Assembly (NCBI GenBank): GCA_046758465.1
Contig: JBHIAG010000013.1
Coordinates: 1-31,365 of the forward strand
Reading direction: 5' to 3'
DNA: 31,365 nt
Origin: JBHIAG01 sp046758465
Lineage (GTDB): Bacteria > Acidobacteriota > Terriglobia > Acidiferrales > 2-02-FULL-67-57
A model generated the notes under the pieces. The model did not search any database. It had not been told where the DNA came from and saw only the letters and a list, made by a program, of their open reading frames with translations. A program made the position numbers and the translations under genes. Numbering within the stretch: the first letter of the stretch is position 1; every line of letters begins with the position of its first letter. Positions 22,278 to 30,957 of this stretch are shown in pieces.

Positions 22278-23558
22278 CTAGGCGGGCGGCGGTATCCGCT
22301 CCAGGCCGTCGAGGTAGGGGCGCAGGGCTTCGGGGATGACGACCGAGCCGTCGCGCTGCTGGTAGTTTTCAATCAGCGCCATCCAGGTACGGCCCACCGC
22401 CAGCCCCGAGCCGTTCAGCGTGTGCACGTAGTCGGTCTTGGTCTTCCCCGGCAGGCGGTAGCGGATGCCGGCGCGGCGGGCCTGGAACGCTTCGAAGTTC
22501 GAGCAGGAGGAAATCTCCTTGTAGGTGCCCTGGCCCGGCAGCCAGACTTCGAGGTCATAGGTCTTGGCGGCCGCAAAGCCCATGTCGCCGGTGCAGAGCG
22601 CCACCAGACGGTAGGGCAGGCCGAGCCGTTCGAGGATCACGGCCGCGTCGCGCGTCAGCGACTCCAGCTCGTCGTAGCTTTGCTCGGGCCGGGTGAACTT
22701 CACCAGTTCCACTTTTTGGAACTGGTGCTGGCGGACGATGCCGCGCGTCTCCTTGCCGTAGCTGCCGGCCTCGGAGCGAAAGCAGGGCGTGTAGGCAACC
22801 AAGCGCAGGGGCAAGCTATCGGGGTTGAGAGTTTCGTCGCGAAAAATATTGGTCACAGGGACTTCGGCGGTGGGAATCATCCAGTAGTCGGTGCCTTCCA
22901 ACTTGAAAAGGTCGGCGGCAAACTGCGGCAGGTTGCCCGTGCCCACCAGCGATGCCGAGTTGACGATGAACGGCGGCAGAACTTCCCGGTAGCCGTGCAC
23001 GCGCGTGTGGATGTCCATCATAAAGTTGGCCAGCGCCCGCTCGAGTTTCGCCCCCACGCCTGTGTAGAGCGCGAAGCGCGCCCCGGCCAGCTTGGCCGCC
23101 CGCTTCAGGTCGAGGATGCCAAGTCGCTCGCCCAGTTCCCAGTGCGGCTTGGGCTCGAAAGCAAACTTCTGCGGCTCGCCCCAGCGCCGGACCTCCTGGT
23201 TGTGCGCCGGGTTGTCGCCGACCGGGACGCTGGCATGGGGGACATTCGGGATCGAAAGCAGCAGTTCGTGGAGTTGTGCGTCGAGCTCATTTACACGGGC
23301 GTCGAGATTCTTGATCCGCTCGGACAGGCTTTTCATTTCAGCAATCTGAGCGCTGGCATCCTTGCCTTCGCGCTTCAGCCGGCCAATCGCTTCCGAGGCT
23401 TTGTTCTTCCGCGCCTTCAGCCGCTCGACTTCGGTGACCACGCGCCGCCGCGCGCTGTCCACCTGGCGGAACTCGTCGAGGCTCATCCGGTAGCCGCGCG
23501 CGCGCAGACTGGCTTCCACGCGCTCGGCATGTTCACGCACAAAGGCATGTTCCAGCAT
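22278..23558 (-). CDS. serS: Seryl-tRNA synthetase
   Basis: A class II synthetase charging tRNA-Ser (and tRNA-Sec if present), 426 aa, of normal length. The N-terminal coiled-coil arm that grips the long variable arm of tRNA-Ser spans roughly residues 25-100. The catalytic core has TAEVPVTNIFRDE, motif 2 with PCFRSEAGSYGKETRGIVR and HQFQKVELVKF, YKEISSCSNFEAFQARR, and motif 3 with LNGSGLAVGRTWMALIENYQ. The start ATG at 23558 gives the typical short N-terminal lead. The stop is TAG. It is transcribed alone or from the repeat-rich gap upstream; no T-box element was found. Confidence 0.97.
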   Translation of the reverse strand: MLEHAFVREHAERVEASLRARGYRMSLDEFRQVDSARRRVVTEVERLKARKNKASEAIGRLKREGKDASAQIAEMKSLSERIKNLDARVNELDAQLHELLLSIPNVPHASVPVGDNPAHNQEVRRWGEPQKFAFEPKPHWELGERLGILDLKRAAKLAGARFALYTGVGAKLERALANFMMDIHTRVHGYREVLPPFIVNSASLVGTGNLPQFAADLFKLEGTDYWMIPTAEVPVTNIFRDETLNPDSLPLRLVAYTPCFRSEAGSYGKETRGIVRQHQFQKVELVKFTRPEQSYDELESLTRDAAVILERLGLPYRLVALCTGDMGFAAAKTYDLEVWLPGQGTYKEISSCSNFEAFQARRAGIRYRLPGKTKTDYVHTLNGSGLAVGRTWMALIENYQQRDGSVVIPEALRPYLDGLERIPPPA

Positions 23559-23696
23559 TGGCAGGCTATTCTACTCTACACCCAACTCGGGACGACTAGT
23601 TGTGGTGGTTGCGGCAGACAAATCTTTTTTCTGCCTTCTACCTTTACCGAGTTTCGAGTTTCGACCTGCTACTGGGACGCAGCGCTGTCCCACTCA

Positions 23697-23754
23697 GTCC
23701 AACCCAGTGGCCTGCCCTGAGCGAAGTCGAAGGGCCCCCGCCACTGGGTTGAAC
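23697..23754 (+). repeat. Dispersed palindromic repeat, family A, copy 3
   Basis: Arms CAACCCAGTGGC (23700-23711) and GCCACTGGGTTG (23740-23751) are exact inverted complements. The end motif GTCCAACCCAG is at 23697-23707. The centre contains CCCTGAGCGAAGTCGAAGGG (23715-23734), the reverse complement of the tail next to copy 2. Confidence 0.78.
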
Positions 23755-23817
23755 TCCCACGGGTCGCGGGCCGCCAGTCACTGCCCGCTGCTGCGTCGTG
23801 CCCCAATCTCGCGCCGA

Positions 23818-23864
23818 GCCCCCAGCCTGCCCCGCGCTTTTCTGCAGGGGCACCTGCCTGGGAG
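23818..23864. repeat. Hairpin repeat, family B, copy 2
   Basis: The first 17 bases (23818-23834) are identical to 17441-17457. GGGGCACCTGCCTGGGAG at 23847-23864 corresponds to the second half of copy 1. Between the halves the sequence differs. Confidence 0.7.
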
Positions 23865-23869
23865 AAGTC

Positions 23870-23905
23870 AGAGTCACACGGATCACTGGTCGCCGGTCAC
23901 TAGTC
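23870..23905. repeat. GTCAC-type degenerate repeat related to the ends of the atp cassette
   Basis: AGAGTCACACG, GATCACTGGTCG and CCGGTCACTAGTC follow one another. GAGTCACACG is identical to 18979-18988 in the right flank of the four-helix-bundle cassette. No gene lies inside this copy. Confidence 0.55.
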
Positions 23906-23915
23906 CCTCTCTGCA

Positions 23916-24920
23916 TCAGCGAGCAGACCCGCTCAGGTTGCACAGGGCGGGAACGCCGCCGAGCGAGGTGGCTTCGCGTACGGCGCGTACGATGGCGGCG
24001 GCGACCGCTTCGGCAGCGACGCTGCCCAGCATGTTCAGGTCGCCTGACTTCGTGCCCAGCGAGACTCCGAACACCACATCGCCGTCAAACAGTGTGTGCA
24101 CCGGGCTGATGACACGCGCCACGCCGTTCTGGGCCATCGCAGCGAGCTTCGTGGTCTGGGGCCGGTCGAGCCGGGCGTTGGTGGCGACCACGGCCAGTGT
24201 GGTGCTGGGCACTCGCGCCGGCCACGCCGATGGCGGGGCCGGCACGCCAAAGCCGGGCTTCACTACGCCCGCTTTCATCTGCGCGGCAGTGTCGGCGAAC
24301 TCGGTAGAATCCGGCGCGCGGCGCGCACCAGCAATGATTTGCCCCGTCGCAGGGTCGCGGACGTCGCCAAAGGCGTTGACGACCGCCAGCGCGCTCACGC
24401 GCGCGCCGCCCGCGAGCTCAATGGTATTGGTGCCGAGGCCGCCTTTGGTGGCCTGCTTGAGACCGAACAGTTTACCCACCGTGGCCCCGGTGCCTGCGCC
24501 CACGCTGCCTTCCTCGACTCTGTCGGCTATGGCGGTCTTGGCCGCCGCATAGCCCATCGCCGCATCGGGCCGCCGCTGGGCCTCGCCGATGGCCAGGTCA
24601 AAGAGGATGGCCGCCGGCACAATCGGGACGCGCGCCACGCCTACTTCGAAGCCGATGCCTTGCTCTTCGAGGTAACGCATCACGCCCGCAGCGGCTTCCA
24701 GCCCAAAGGCGCTGCCGCCGGCGAGCACCAGGCCGTGGATGCGCTCCACCACGTGGCCCACGCGCAGTGTTTCAAACTCTCGCTCGCCTACGGCCCCGCC
24801 GCGCACGTCCACGCCCGCCACCGCCCCACCCGCAAACAGAATCGCGGTGCAGCCGGTGACACCTTCGCGGTCCGTGGCGTGCCCGACCGAAATGCCCTCG
24901 ATGTCGGTGAGCCCTTTCAT
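23916..24920 (-). CDS. P1-family peptidase (DmpA/BapA-like, L-aminopeptidase/D-esterase)
   Basis: A 334-aa N-terminal nucleophile hydrolase of MEROPS family P1, which self-cleaves into two chains and removes N-terminal residues, sometimes beta- or D-amino acids. Typical features are GISVGHATDREGVTGCTAIL at the N-terminus, LAGGSAFGLEAAAGVMRYLE, VGAGTGATVGK, and PSTTLAVVATNARL at about 238-251 around the nucleophile region. Many relatives have Asn-Thr-Thr there; Ser239-Thr240-Thr241 is found here, so which residue is the nucleophile is uncertain. There is no signal peptide. It is divergent from the thiolase gene and 357 bases upstream of serS. Confidence 0.9.
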   Translation of the reverse strand: MKGLTDIEGISVGHATDREGVTGCTAILFAGGAVAGVDVRGGAVGEREFETLRVGHVVERIHGLVLAGGSAFGLEAAAGVMRYLEEQGIGFEVGVARVPIVPAAILFDLAIGEAQRRPDAAMGYAAAKTAIADRVEEGSVGAGTGATVGKLFGLKQATKGGLGTNTIELAGGARVSALAVVNAFGDVRDPATGQIIAGARRAPDSTEFADTAAQMKAGVVKPGFGVPAPPSAWPARVPSTTLAVVATNARLDRPQTTKLAAMAQNGVARVISPVHTLFDGDVVFGVSLGTKSGDLNMLGSVAAEAVAAAIVRAVREATSLGGVPALCNLSGSAR

Positions 24921-24977
24921 CGGAAGCGAACCTTAGCGGAAAGCTGCCAGGCTTGCAACTCAGCTAGCCTCCGGCGG

Positions 24978-25006
24978 TTGGACTGGCTGTGCGCGTGTAG
25001 TATCAT
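24978..25006 (+). promoter_or_regulatory. Putative sigma-70-type promoter of the thiolase/hydratase pair
   Basis: TTGGAC (24978-24983), a 17-base spacer and TATCAT (25001-25006) lie 24 bases before the thiolase ATG. The expected leader is about 18 bases with only a weak ribosome binding site. This is a consensus match only. Confidence 0.55.
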
Positions 25007-25030
25007 CATCTTTCCTTCCGCGGACAGCCT

Positions 25031-26263
25031 ATGACTTCAGCCTACATTGTCAGCGCCGTGCGAACGCCCATGGGGAAGTTTGGCGGCTCGCTCCGGGAGC
25101 TGACCCCGGCCGACATGGGGGTGGTGGTGGCGCGGGCGGCACTGGAGCGGGCGTGCCGGCGCGATGGTGGCACCGCCAGCCTTGAGGCCGCGCAAATCAA
25201 CCAGGTCATCTTTGGCTGCGCGCGCCAGGCCGGCGTGGGCCCCAACGTGGCGCGCCAAATCGCCTACCGGGCCTTTGGCGAGCTGGTGGGCAGCGGCATC
25301 CCCGCCTTCACCGTCAACCAGGCGTGCGCCTCCGGGATGCTCTCGATCGTGCTCGGTTGGCAAGAGATTGCGCTGGGGCGCGCCGACTGCGTGCTGGCGG
25401 GCGGCACCGAAAGCATGAGCCGCGTCCCCTATCTAGTCGAGGGCGCGCGCTGGGGCATGAAGATGGGCCACCAGCGGCTCACCGATGCCATGTATCGCGA
25501 CGGCTTCCTCGACCCGCTCTCCGAACTCATCATGGGCGAAACCGCGGAGGTGTTGGCCGAGCGGTACCAGATTGGCCGCGAGGAACAAGACCGCTACGCG
25601 CTCGAAAGTCAGCGCCGCGCCGCCCAGGCCAGCGCCAGTGGCCGCTTCCATGCGGAAATTGTTCCGGTCGAAGTTCCCGACCCGGCGGCGCGCCGCGCCG
25701 GGAAAGGAAGCACGCGGCTGTTCGACACCGACGAGACCTTTCGGGCCAATGCCTCACTCGACGCGATGGGCCGGCTCGCGCCGGTTTTTGCCAAAAACGG
25801 CAGCGTGACCGCGGGCAATGCCAGCCAGTTGACCGATGGCGCGGCGGCCCTGCTGCTGGTCTCCGAGCGCAAGCTCGCCGAGTGGAAGCTGCGGCCGCGG
25901 GCGCGCCTGCTCGACTGGGAGCGGGCCGCCGTCGACCCCAAAGTGATGGGGATTGCGCCGGTGCCAGCCACGCGCGCCTTGCTGGAGCGGAACCGCTGGC
26001 GCTTGGAGGAGTTTGACCGGGTCGAGTTGAACGAAGCCTTTGCCGCCCAGGTGCTGGCCTGCGACCGCGAACTGGGCTATGCGCGGGACAAACTCAACGT
26101 CAACGGCGGCGCCATTGCGCTCGGCCACCCCATTGGTTGCAGCGGGGCCCGCATTACGGTTACCCTCGTGCACGAATTGCACCGGCAGGGGGGCAAGCGC
26201 GGCCTGGCCACCCTCTGCGTGAGCGGCGGGCTCGGCCTGGCCCTGGCACTGGAAACCGCCTGA
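25031..26263 (+). CDS. Acetyl-CoA acetyltransferase / thiolase
   Basis: A 410-aa thiolase, which cleaves 3-ketoacyl-CoA with CoA or condenses two acetyl-CoA. The catalytic nucleophile Cys99 is in NQACASGM. The C-terminal active site has His366 in GGAIALGHPIGCSGAR and Cys396 in CVSGGLG; the latter varies from the usual Cys-X-Gly-Gly-Gly. ELNEAFAAQVLACDRELG supplies the family Asn-Glu-Ala-Phe motif. The length is normal. Whether it works in beta-oxidation or in biosynthesis is not decided by sequence; the adjacent hydratase 14 bases downstream and the nearby Fe-S oxidoreductase favour oxidation. Confidence 0.93.
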   Translation: MTSAYIVSAVRTPMGKFGGSLRELTPADMGVVVARAALERACRRDGGTASLEAAQINQVIFGCARQAGVGPNVARQIAYRAFGELVGSGIPAFTVNQACASGMLSIVLGWQEIALGRADCVLAGGTESMSRVPYLVEGARWGMKMGHQRLTDAMYRDGFLDPLSELIMGETAEVLAERYQIGREEQDRYALESQRRAAQASASGRFHAEIVPVEVPDPAARRAGKGSTRLFDTDETFRANASLDAMGRLAPVFAKNGSVTAGNASQLTDGAAALLLVSERKLAEWKLRPRARLLDWERAAVDPKVMGIAPVPATRALLERNRWRLEEFDRVELNEAFAAQVLACDRELGYARDKLNVNGGAIALGHPIGCSGARITVTLVHELHRQGGKRGLATLCVSGGLGLALALETA

Positions 26264-26276
26264 AAAGGAGCACATC

Positions 26277-27101
26277 ATGGTAGAAGTCGTCACCGACGAG
26301 ATGTTCGGCGAAAAGAAAGGAAAGCTCGCATTCAAGTTCATTCGCTGGGAGCTGCGCGATGGTCAGGCCCGGCTGACCCTGAACCGGCCACCGCACAATG
26401 TGCTAAACGCCGAGATGCTGACCGAGATGGCGCTGGCGCTGGAAAGTTTGCACGACGCCCCCAACGTCAAGGTGGTGCTGCTGCAGGCGGCAAAGGAGTC
26501 GAAGTCGTTTTGCGGCGGCGTGGACCTGCCCGAATACACCACGCAGCGCGTCTTCCAGATGCTCGATGCCTTCGCCCACGTCTTCAATGCGTCGCTGGAG
26601 GTGGGCAAGCCGATAGTGGTGGCGGTAAACGGGCCGGCGCTGGGCGGCGGCTGCGAGCTGGCCGCGTTTGGCGATATGGTGATTGCCACGCCCAAGGCCA
26701 GGTTCAGCCAGCCCGAAATCAAAGTGCTGGGAATGTTCCCGCCCTTCGCCACCAGCATCTTCCCCTACATCATCGGCCCCAAACGCGCCATGGAGATGTT
26801 GCTGACCGGCGAAGCCCTGACGGCGGAGGAGGCGCTGACGGTGCGCCTGGTCAACAAAATCGTGCCGGAGGCAGAGCTCGAGAAAGAGGTGGACAGGTTG
26901 CTGGCGCGGATTACCGAGTATTCAGCGCCGGTGCTGGCGATGGCGAAGAAGGCGATCTATGAAGGCCTGGGGATGGACATGAAGGCTTCGCTGCGCCATT
27001 CCCACAACCTCTTCCTGAACGAACTCTACAAACTCGAAGACGCCCAGGAAGGCCTGCGCGCCATCCTGGAGAAGCGCAAGCCCCAGTGGAAGAACCGCTG
27101 A
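26277..27101 (+). CDS. Enoyl-CoA hydratase/isomerase family protein
   Basis: A 274-aa crotonase-fold enzyme. The substrate-binding and oxyanion elements are RLTLNRPPHNVLNAEML, SKSFCGGVDLPEY and NGPALGGGCELAAFGDM. Both catalytic glutamates are kept: Glu127 (GGGCE) and Glu147 (FSQPEIKVLGMFPP). The usual Gly-Gly-Thr after the second Glu is replaced by FPPFATSIFPYIIG, and NVLN follows Pro-Pro-His. These features recall cyclohexa-1,5-diene-1-carbonyl-CoA hydratases and other atypical members, so the substrate should not be taken to be a simple enoyl-CoA. AAAAGGAG lies upstream of the ATG. It forms a pair with the thiolase gene. Confidence 0.9.
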   Translation: MVEVVTDEMFGEKKGKLAFKFIRWELRDGQARLTLNRPPHNVLNAEMLTEMALALESLHDAPNVKVVLLQAAKESKSFCGGVDLPEYTTQRVFQMLDAFAHVFNASLEVGKPIVVAVNGPALGGGCELAAFGDMVIATPKARFSQPEIKVLGMFPPFATSIFPYIIGPKRAMEMLLTGEALTAEEALTVRLVNKIVPEAELEKEVDRLLARITEYSAPVLAMAKKAIYEGLGMDMKASLRHSHNLFLNELYKLEDAQEGLRAILEKRKPQWKNR

Positions 27102-27147
27102 ACGGGTGACGCGAGCCGTGTGGTTGCCCCGGCGCGGGGTGTGAGCT

Positions 27148-29232
27148 TCAGGAAGGCGGCGCAGAATAGTAGCGCACGCCCCCCACGGTTTCCGCGCGCA
27201 GGCGTCCCGCCTGTTCCAATTTCTTCAGCGTCGCCACCACCGCACTCACCTTGTCGCCCAAGCCGATCTCCTTGGGCAGGTAGAGGGCGTGGAAGCGCTC
27301 GCCGGGATGCCGGGAGAAGAATGCCAGCAGACGCGCTTCGAGGTCGGGCGTTTTGATTGCCGCCGCCGGCGCTTCCTCGCGAGCGACAGCTTTCTCGGGT
27401 TCGAGCGCAGCGGCCAGCAGCTCAGCGATGTCGCGCACGCGCGGGGCACTCTCACCAGCCGGGCCGAGCGCGTCGCGCAGCATAATCGGGCAGAAGGGGC
27501 AGGCGGTGGCAATGGTGTCGGCGCCGGTGTCCACCAGCTCTTCGGCCCGCTCGCGGTTCACCCGCTTGCCTTTCTCCTCGCCCAGAAAGACCAGCCCGCC
27601 GCCGGCCCCGCAGCAGAACGTGCTGGTGCGGGTTCGGCCCGGCTCGCGCAGCTCGCTTCCTAGTTGACCCAGCAGCGCGCGGGGGCTTTCGACTTCCCCG
27701 AGGTGGCGCGCCAGGTAGCAGGGATCGTGAAACGCAACGCCGCCGTTTCCCGTGCGGGTGGGCAGGCGCGGGGCGAGTTGTTCGAGCAGCACGCTGTGGT
27801 GGACGACTTCGAAGTCGGCGCCCGCCTCGCGCCAGTCCTGGGTCATCGTCTTGACGCAGTGCGGGCAGATGCTCACCAGCTTGCGCACATGCGCCTGCTT
27901 CATCGCCGCAATGTTTTGCTCGGCCAGTTGCAGGAAGAGATAGTCATTCCCCAGCCGGCGGGCTGCGTCGCCCGTGCAGACCTCCTTCCGAAGCACCCCG
28001 AAGGACACACCCGCCGCGCCCAGCACCCGTGCCAGCGCCTGGATAATCTCCTGCCCGTGCGGGTCGTAGGCACCGACGCAGCCGAGCCACAGGCACCACT
28101 CCTGCGTGCCGTCGTAGAGAGGCAACGCGGCCTTCGTCAGGAAGGCTTCGCGCAGGGAGGCTTCCAAGCCAAAGGTGTTCCGGCGCGTCTCCAGGTTGAG
28201 AAAGAGTTTGCTCGTGTAGGGCTCCTGGTAGGTGCCGGTGTTCACCTGGCCGCGGCGCAGGCCAATGATAAGCGGCAGGTGCTCGATGCCGACCGGACAT
28301 TGAAACTCGCAAGCGCCGCAAGTGGTGCATTGAAAGACCGCCTCCTCCGAGATGCTGGCGCCCACAATCGCCTCCTCGCCGCCCCGGGTCAGCAGGTGCT
28401 TGCGGAAGTCGAGCACAATCATCTTGGGGTTGAGCACCTTGTCGGTGAGGAAGGCGGGGCAGTTTTCCTGGCAGCGGCCACACTCGACGCAGGCGAAGGC
28501 ATCGAGGATGTTTTTGCGTGTCGCGTCGGCGCGCTTCTCGAGGCCAAACTCCTCGCGCTCGTAGTCGAGCGCAGGAGTCAGGGCCAGCTCGCGTGACTGC
28601 CAGAAGATGCCAATGGGCGCCAGCAGTAGATGGAAGTGTTTCGACTTCGGGATGAGGGGCAGAAAGGCAGCCAGCACCAGCGTGTGCGCCCACCAGATGG
28701 CGTGCCCGAGCGGCGTGTGGGGCTCAAAGTACAACACGGCCAGGTAGGTGGCCATCAGCACCATGATCAACAGACCGATGACGCCGGATTCGAGCGACAC
28801 TTGCCCCAGCGCCCGCGGCCGCGCCAGGAACCGTCGCACGAGCAGGCCCACAATCCCGACCAGTACAGCCACGGCAAAGACCGCCACCAGCGCGAAATAC
28901 ATCTTTGCAGCCGGGCTCTGCCGGTCCAGCACTTCGGCGCCGAAGCCGAGCCCGATGTGGTCGATGGTGATGAGCGCAAAGGCCAGGAAGCCCCAAAAGA
29001 CCAGTGCGTGTGCCAGCCCGACCAGCGGCCGCTCGCGGATCACTTTTTCCTGCAAGAGGACTTCGCGGAAAACCCGCCCGAAGCGTTGCGGCCAGGTGCG
29101 CCAGGAGAAGCGCCGGTCGGGCTTGGCGCGCAGGAAGAGCGCCAGCCGCGGCCACACCGTCCGCCCGAAGGCCACGAGCGAAGCCGCCAGCACCAGCAGC
29201 AGCAACAAGCGCTCGAAGAGTCCGGTTTCCAT
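27148..29232 (-). CDS. Membrane Fe-S oxidoreductase (HdrD / ETF:menaquinone oxidoreductase-like) with winged-helix-like tail
   Basis: A 694-aa protein. Residues 5-210 carry about five membrane helices with His75, His92, His177 and His183 available for heme b, as in NarI-type gamma subunits. Two 4Fe-4S motifs follow: CVECGRCQENC (248-258) and CTTCGACEFQC (302-312). Two CCG domains come next (Cys380, Cys419, ICPHC 455-459; Cys505, CCGAGGG 540-546, CPFC 578-581). This layout matches the EMO/HdrD-like enzymes proposed to move electrons from electron-transfer flavoprotein to menaquinone. Residues about 628-690 (LLAFFSRHPGERFHALYLPK ... VVATLKKLEQAGRL ... GVRYYSA) look like a winged-helix domain, which is not usual for the family. 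It starts 6 bases after the FecR-domain gene ends and is convergent with the hydratase gene. Confidence 0.88.
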   Translation of the reverse strand: METGLFERLLLLLVLAASLVAFGRTVWPRLALFLRAKPDRRFSWRTWPQRFGRVFREVLLQEKVIRERPLVGLAHALVFWGFLAFALITIDHIGLGFGAEVLDRQSPAAKMYFALVAVFAVAVLVGIVGLLVRRFLARPRALGQVSLESGVIGLLIMVLMATYLAVLYFEPHTPLGHAIWWAHTLVLAAFLPLIPKSKHFHLLLAPIGIFWQSRELALTPALDYEREEFGLEKRADATRKNILDAFACVECGRCQENCPAFLTDKVLNPKMIVLDFRKHLLTRGGEEAIVGASISEEAVFQCTTCGACEFQCPVGIEHLPLIIGLRRGQVNTGTYQEPYTSKLFLNLETRRNTFGLEASLREAFLTKAALPLYDGTQEWCLWLGCVGAYDPHGQEIIQALARVLGAAGVSFGVLRKEVCTGDAARRLGNDYLFLQLAEQNIAAMKQAHVRKLVSICPHCVKTMTQDWREAGADFEVVHHSVLLEQLAPRLPTRTGNGGVAFHDPCYLARHLGEVESPRALLGQLGSELREPGRTRTSTFCCGAGGGLVFLGEEKGKRVNRERAEELVDTGADTIATACPFCPIMLRDALGPAGESAPRVRDIAELLAAALEPEKAVAREEAPAAAIKTPDLEARLLAFFSRHPGERFHALYLPKEIGLGDKVSAVVATLKKLEQAGRLRAETVGGVRYYSAPPS

Positions 29233-29238
29233 GGAGAT

Positions 29239-30957
29239 TCAGCGGGTGAGTGTCAAGCGCAGCGTGAACGGCACTCCCGCGCCCGGTGCGCCCTTTTGGG
29301 CGCGAATCTGGAACGGAATCCGCACCAGCCCGTGCGCTCCCACGCGCAGCTTGCGTTGGTAGACTTTGCCCTTCGCGCCCTTGCCGCGGAAGCGCACCGG
29401 GCCGCGAGCAACGATGCGGGCGCGCACGGTTTTGAGCGGTGCGCCACCAACGCAAGCGATGAATGCGCCCGCGGTTTGCTCGCCGCTGGTGAGTCCAGGC
29501 TTGGCGAGTTGTGCGGAGAGGATGTCGAATACAACCAGCCGATGCTGCTGGCGTTGCCCGCGGGCATCCTCCAGCACCAAGTTGGACGGCCCCTCGAGGA
29601 TCTCGGGCGGCATAGCCACAGTCGAGATGGTGCGTCCTGCGCGCGTAACCGTGCGCACAACCGGCAGGCGGCGCTCGCCCAGCCGCGCGACGGCGAGTTC
29701 GCCCGGGACGTTGACGACACCGCCCCGCTGCACCACCTCAGGGACGCGCAAATCATCGGCCTTCAGGTCCACCGCCTGCACCCGAGCGGTGATCGGCGGC
29801 AGCGCTGGCCCGTGTGTCGGCGCGGGCGGTTTCCCGGCGACGTCCACTTCCATCTCCACGCTTCCGCTTTCCGGCACGCGCACGGTGAAACCCCCGCTGG
29901 CGTCGGTGTGGACCACACTCTCCAGATCGCCGCTCTTGAGACGCACCGGTACGCCTGCAAGCGGACGGTTCTGGGCGTCGAGCAGGCGGGGGTAGTGCAC
30001 CGAGCCCGGCGGGGCTTCCGGGGCATAGACAAAGTGCGCGCCTTCCAGCCGGTTCGGCGGCTCGGCTGGCCGCACCAGGAACGCCGACAGCCGTTCGCCC
30101 GCCGCCGTCGGCAGCGCAAACTCATAAAGCCCGGGCGTGGCATCCGCAGGCACACAGACGCGTACCGGCGTCAACACATCGCCGGCGCAGGGCCCCGGCG
30201 TCGCCTGGAGAAACGGCGAGCGGGCGAGGAAGCCGTCGCCATCCGCGTCTGTGAGCGGCTCAGGCGTCACCGCGCGCGTACAACTGCCGGCGCGAGCGTG
30301 GCCAGGCCCCACAGGGAGGATGAGGCCGGGCAGTGTGTCAAGCATCGCTTGCAAGATCTCTTCGAAGGTGGCCGGGCGCTTGGGTGTGGGCGGCTCGCCG
30401 CGCGCGACCGTGGTCAATTCGAAGGGTTCGAGCACCTGCTCGCCGGCGATGGTCGGGTCCGTGGAGCGCACGCGGCTGCGGCCAGTGTCGAGGTTGATGA
30501 CGGTGGTGGCGTCGGGCTGGGCCTCGGCATAGACGTGCGTGCCGATGACGCCGACGACAGCGGTATTCGTGCGCAGGGTGAAGGCCGAGTCCGCGCGGGT
30601 GAGCTTCCCCACCACCGCGCGCATCTTCCCCAGCGCCAGCTCGATGTCGGTCTGCCGGCTCTGCTGGTCGTGGCGCACAATCAGCACTCTGGCAGCGGAG
30701 CCAATGTTCAGGATGGAGCCGTCGAGCAGTTCGACCCGGGCCCGTGCCCGGGGCTGGGTTTCCATCAAGTCACGCCAGCGTACCTGACCGCGCAGTTGGG
30801 CCGGAAAGGGCGCGACCGTGCCACGATGAATCTGGGCCAGGGGCAGCAGGGCCGTCACTTCCCCGGCGCGCGGTGCCGGCGTCTGGGCGAAGCTCGCCGC
30901 CGACACCAGAGCGAGACTCGCAGCGGAGACCAACACATTCCGCAGGCAGTGCGTCAC
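29239..30957 (-). CDS. Secreted FecR-domain protein with carboxypeptidase-regulatory-like domain
   Basis: A 572-aa protein starting at GTG 30957 (GGAG seven bases before), with a signal peptide (LVSAASLALVSAASFAQ). Residues about 40-190 form a FecR-type domain: LLDGSILNIGSAARVLI and FTLRTNTAVVGVIGTHVYAE are its hallmark. A DADGDGF calcium-loop-like segment lies around 235. A beta-sandwich resembling carboxypeptidase regulatory/CnaB-type domains follows (RLLDAQNRPLAGVPVRLKSG ... TDASGGFTVRVPESGSVEME). There is no anti-sigma N-terminus or membrane helix apart from the signal, so it is probably an exported structural or surface protein rather than a true FecR regulator. It sits 6 bases upstream of the Fe-S oxidoreductase gene. 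Confidence 0.85.
   Translation of the reverse strand: MTHCLRNVLVSAASLALVSAASFAQTPAPRAGEVTALLPLAQIHRGTVAPFPAQLRGQVRWRDLMETQPRARARVELLDGSILNIGSAARVLIVRHDQQSRQTDIELALGKMRAVVGKLTRADSAFTLRTNTAVVGVIGTHVYAEAQPDATTVINLDTGRSRVRSTDPTIAGEQVLEPFELTTVARGEPPTPKRPATFEEILQAMLDTLPGLILPVGPGHARAGSCTRAVTPEPLTDADGDGFLARSPFLQATPGPCAGDVLTPVRVCVPADATPGLYEFALPTAAGERLSAFLVRPAEPPNRLEGAHFVYAPEAPPGSVHYPRLLDAQNRPLAGVPVRLKSGDLESVVHTDASGGFTVRVPESGSVEMEVDVAGKPPAPTHGPALPPITARVQAVDLKADDLRVPEVVQRGGVVNVPGELAVARLGERRLPVVRTVTRAGRTISTVAMPPEILEGPSNLVLEDARGQRQQHRLVVFDILSAQLAKPGLTSGEQTAGAFIACVGGAPLKTVRARIVARGPVRFRGKGAKGKVYQRKLRVGAHGLVRIPFQIRAQKGAPGAGVPFTLRLTLTR

Larger units (their letters stand above)
23559..23915. other. Gene-free interval upstream of serS, rich in repeats
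   Basis: The 357 bases between serS and the P1 peptidase gene hold three repeat elements (23697-23754, 23818-23864 and 23870-23905, listed separately). A small hairpin with arms GGCAGA/TCTGCC at 23613-23635 would lie in the serS leader. No gene is supported, and no convincing promoter for serS was picked out. Confidence 0.55.

Noticed and set aside
23559..23700. T-box leader for serS
   Set aside because: The conserved T-box core sequence and specifier stem are not seen; only a small GGCAGA/TCTGCC hairpin is present.
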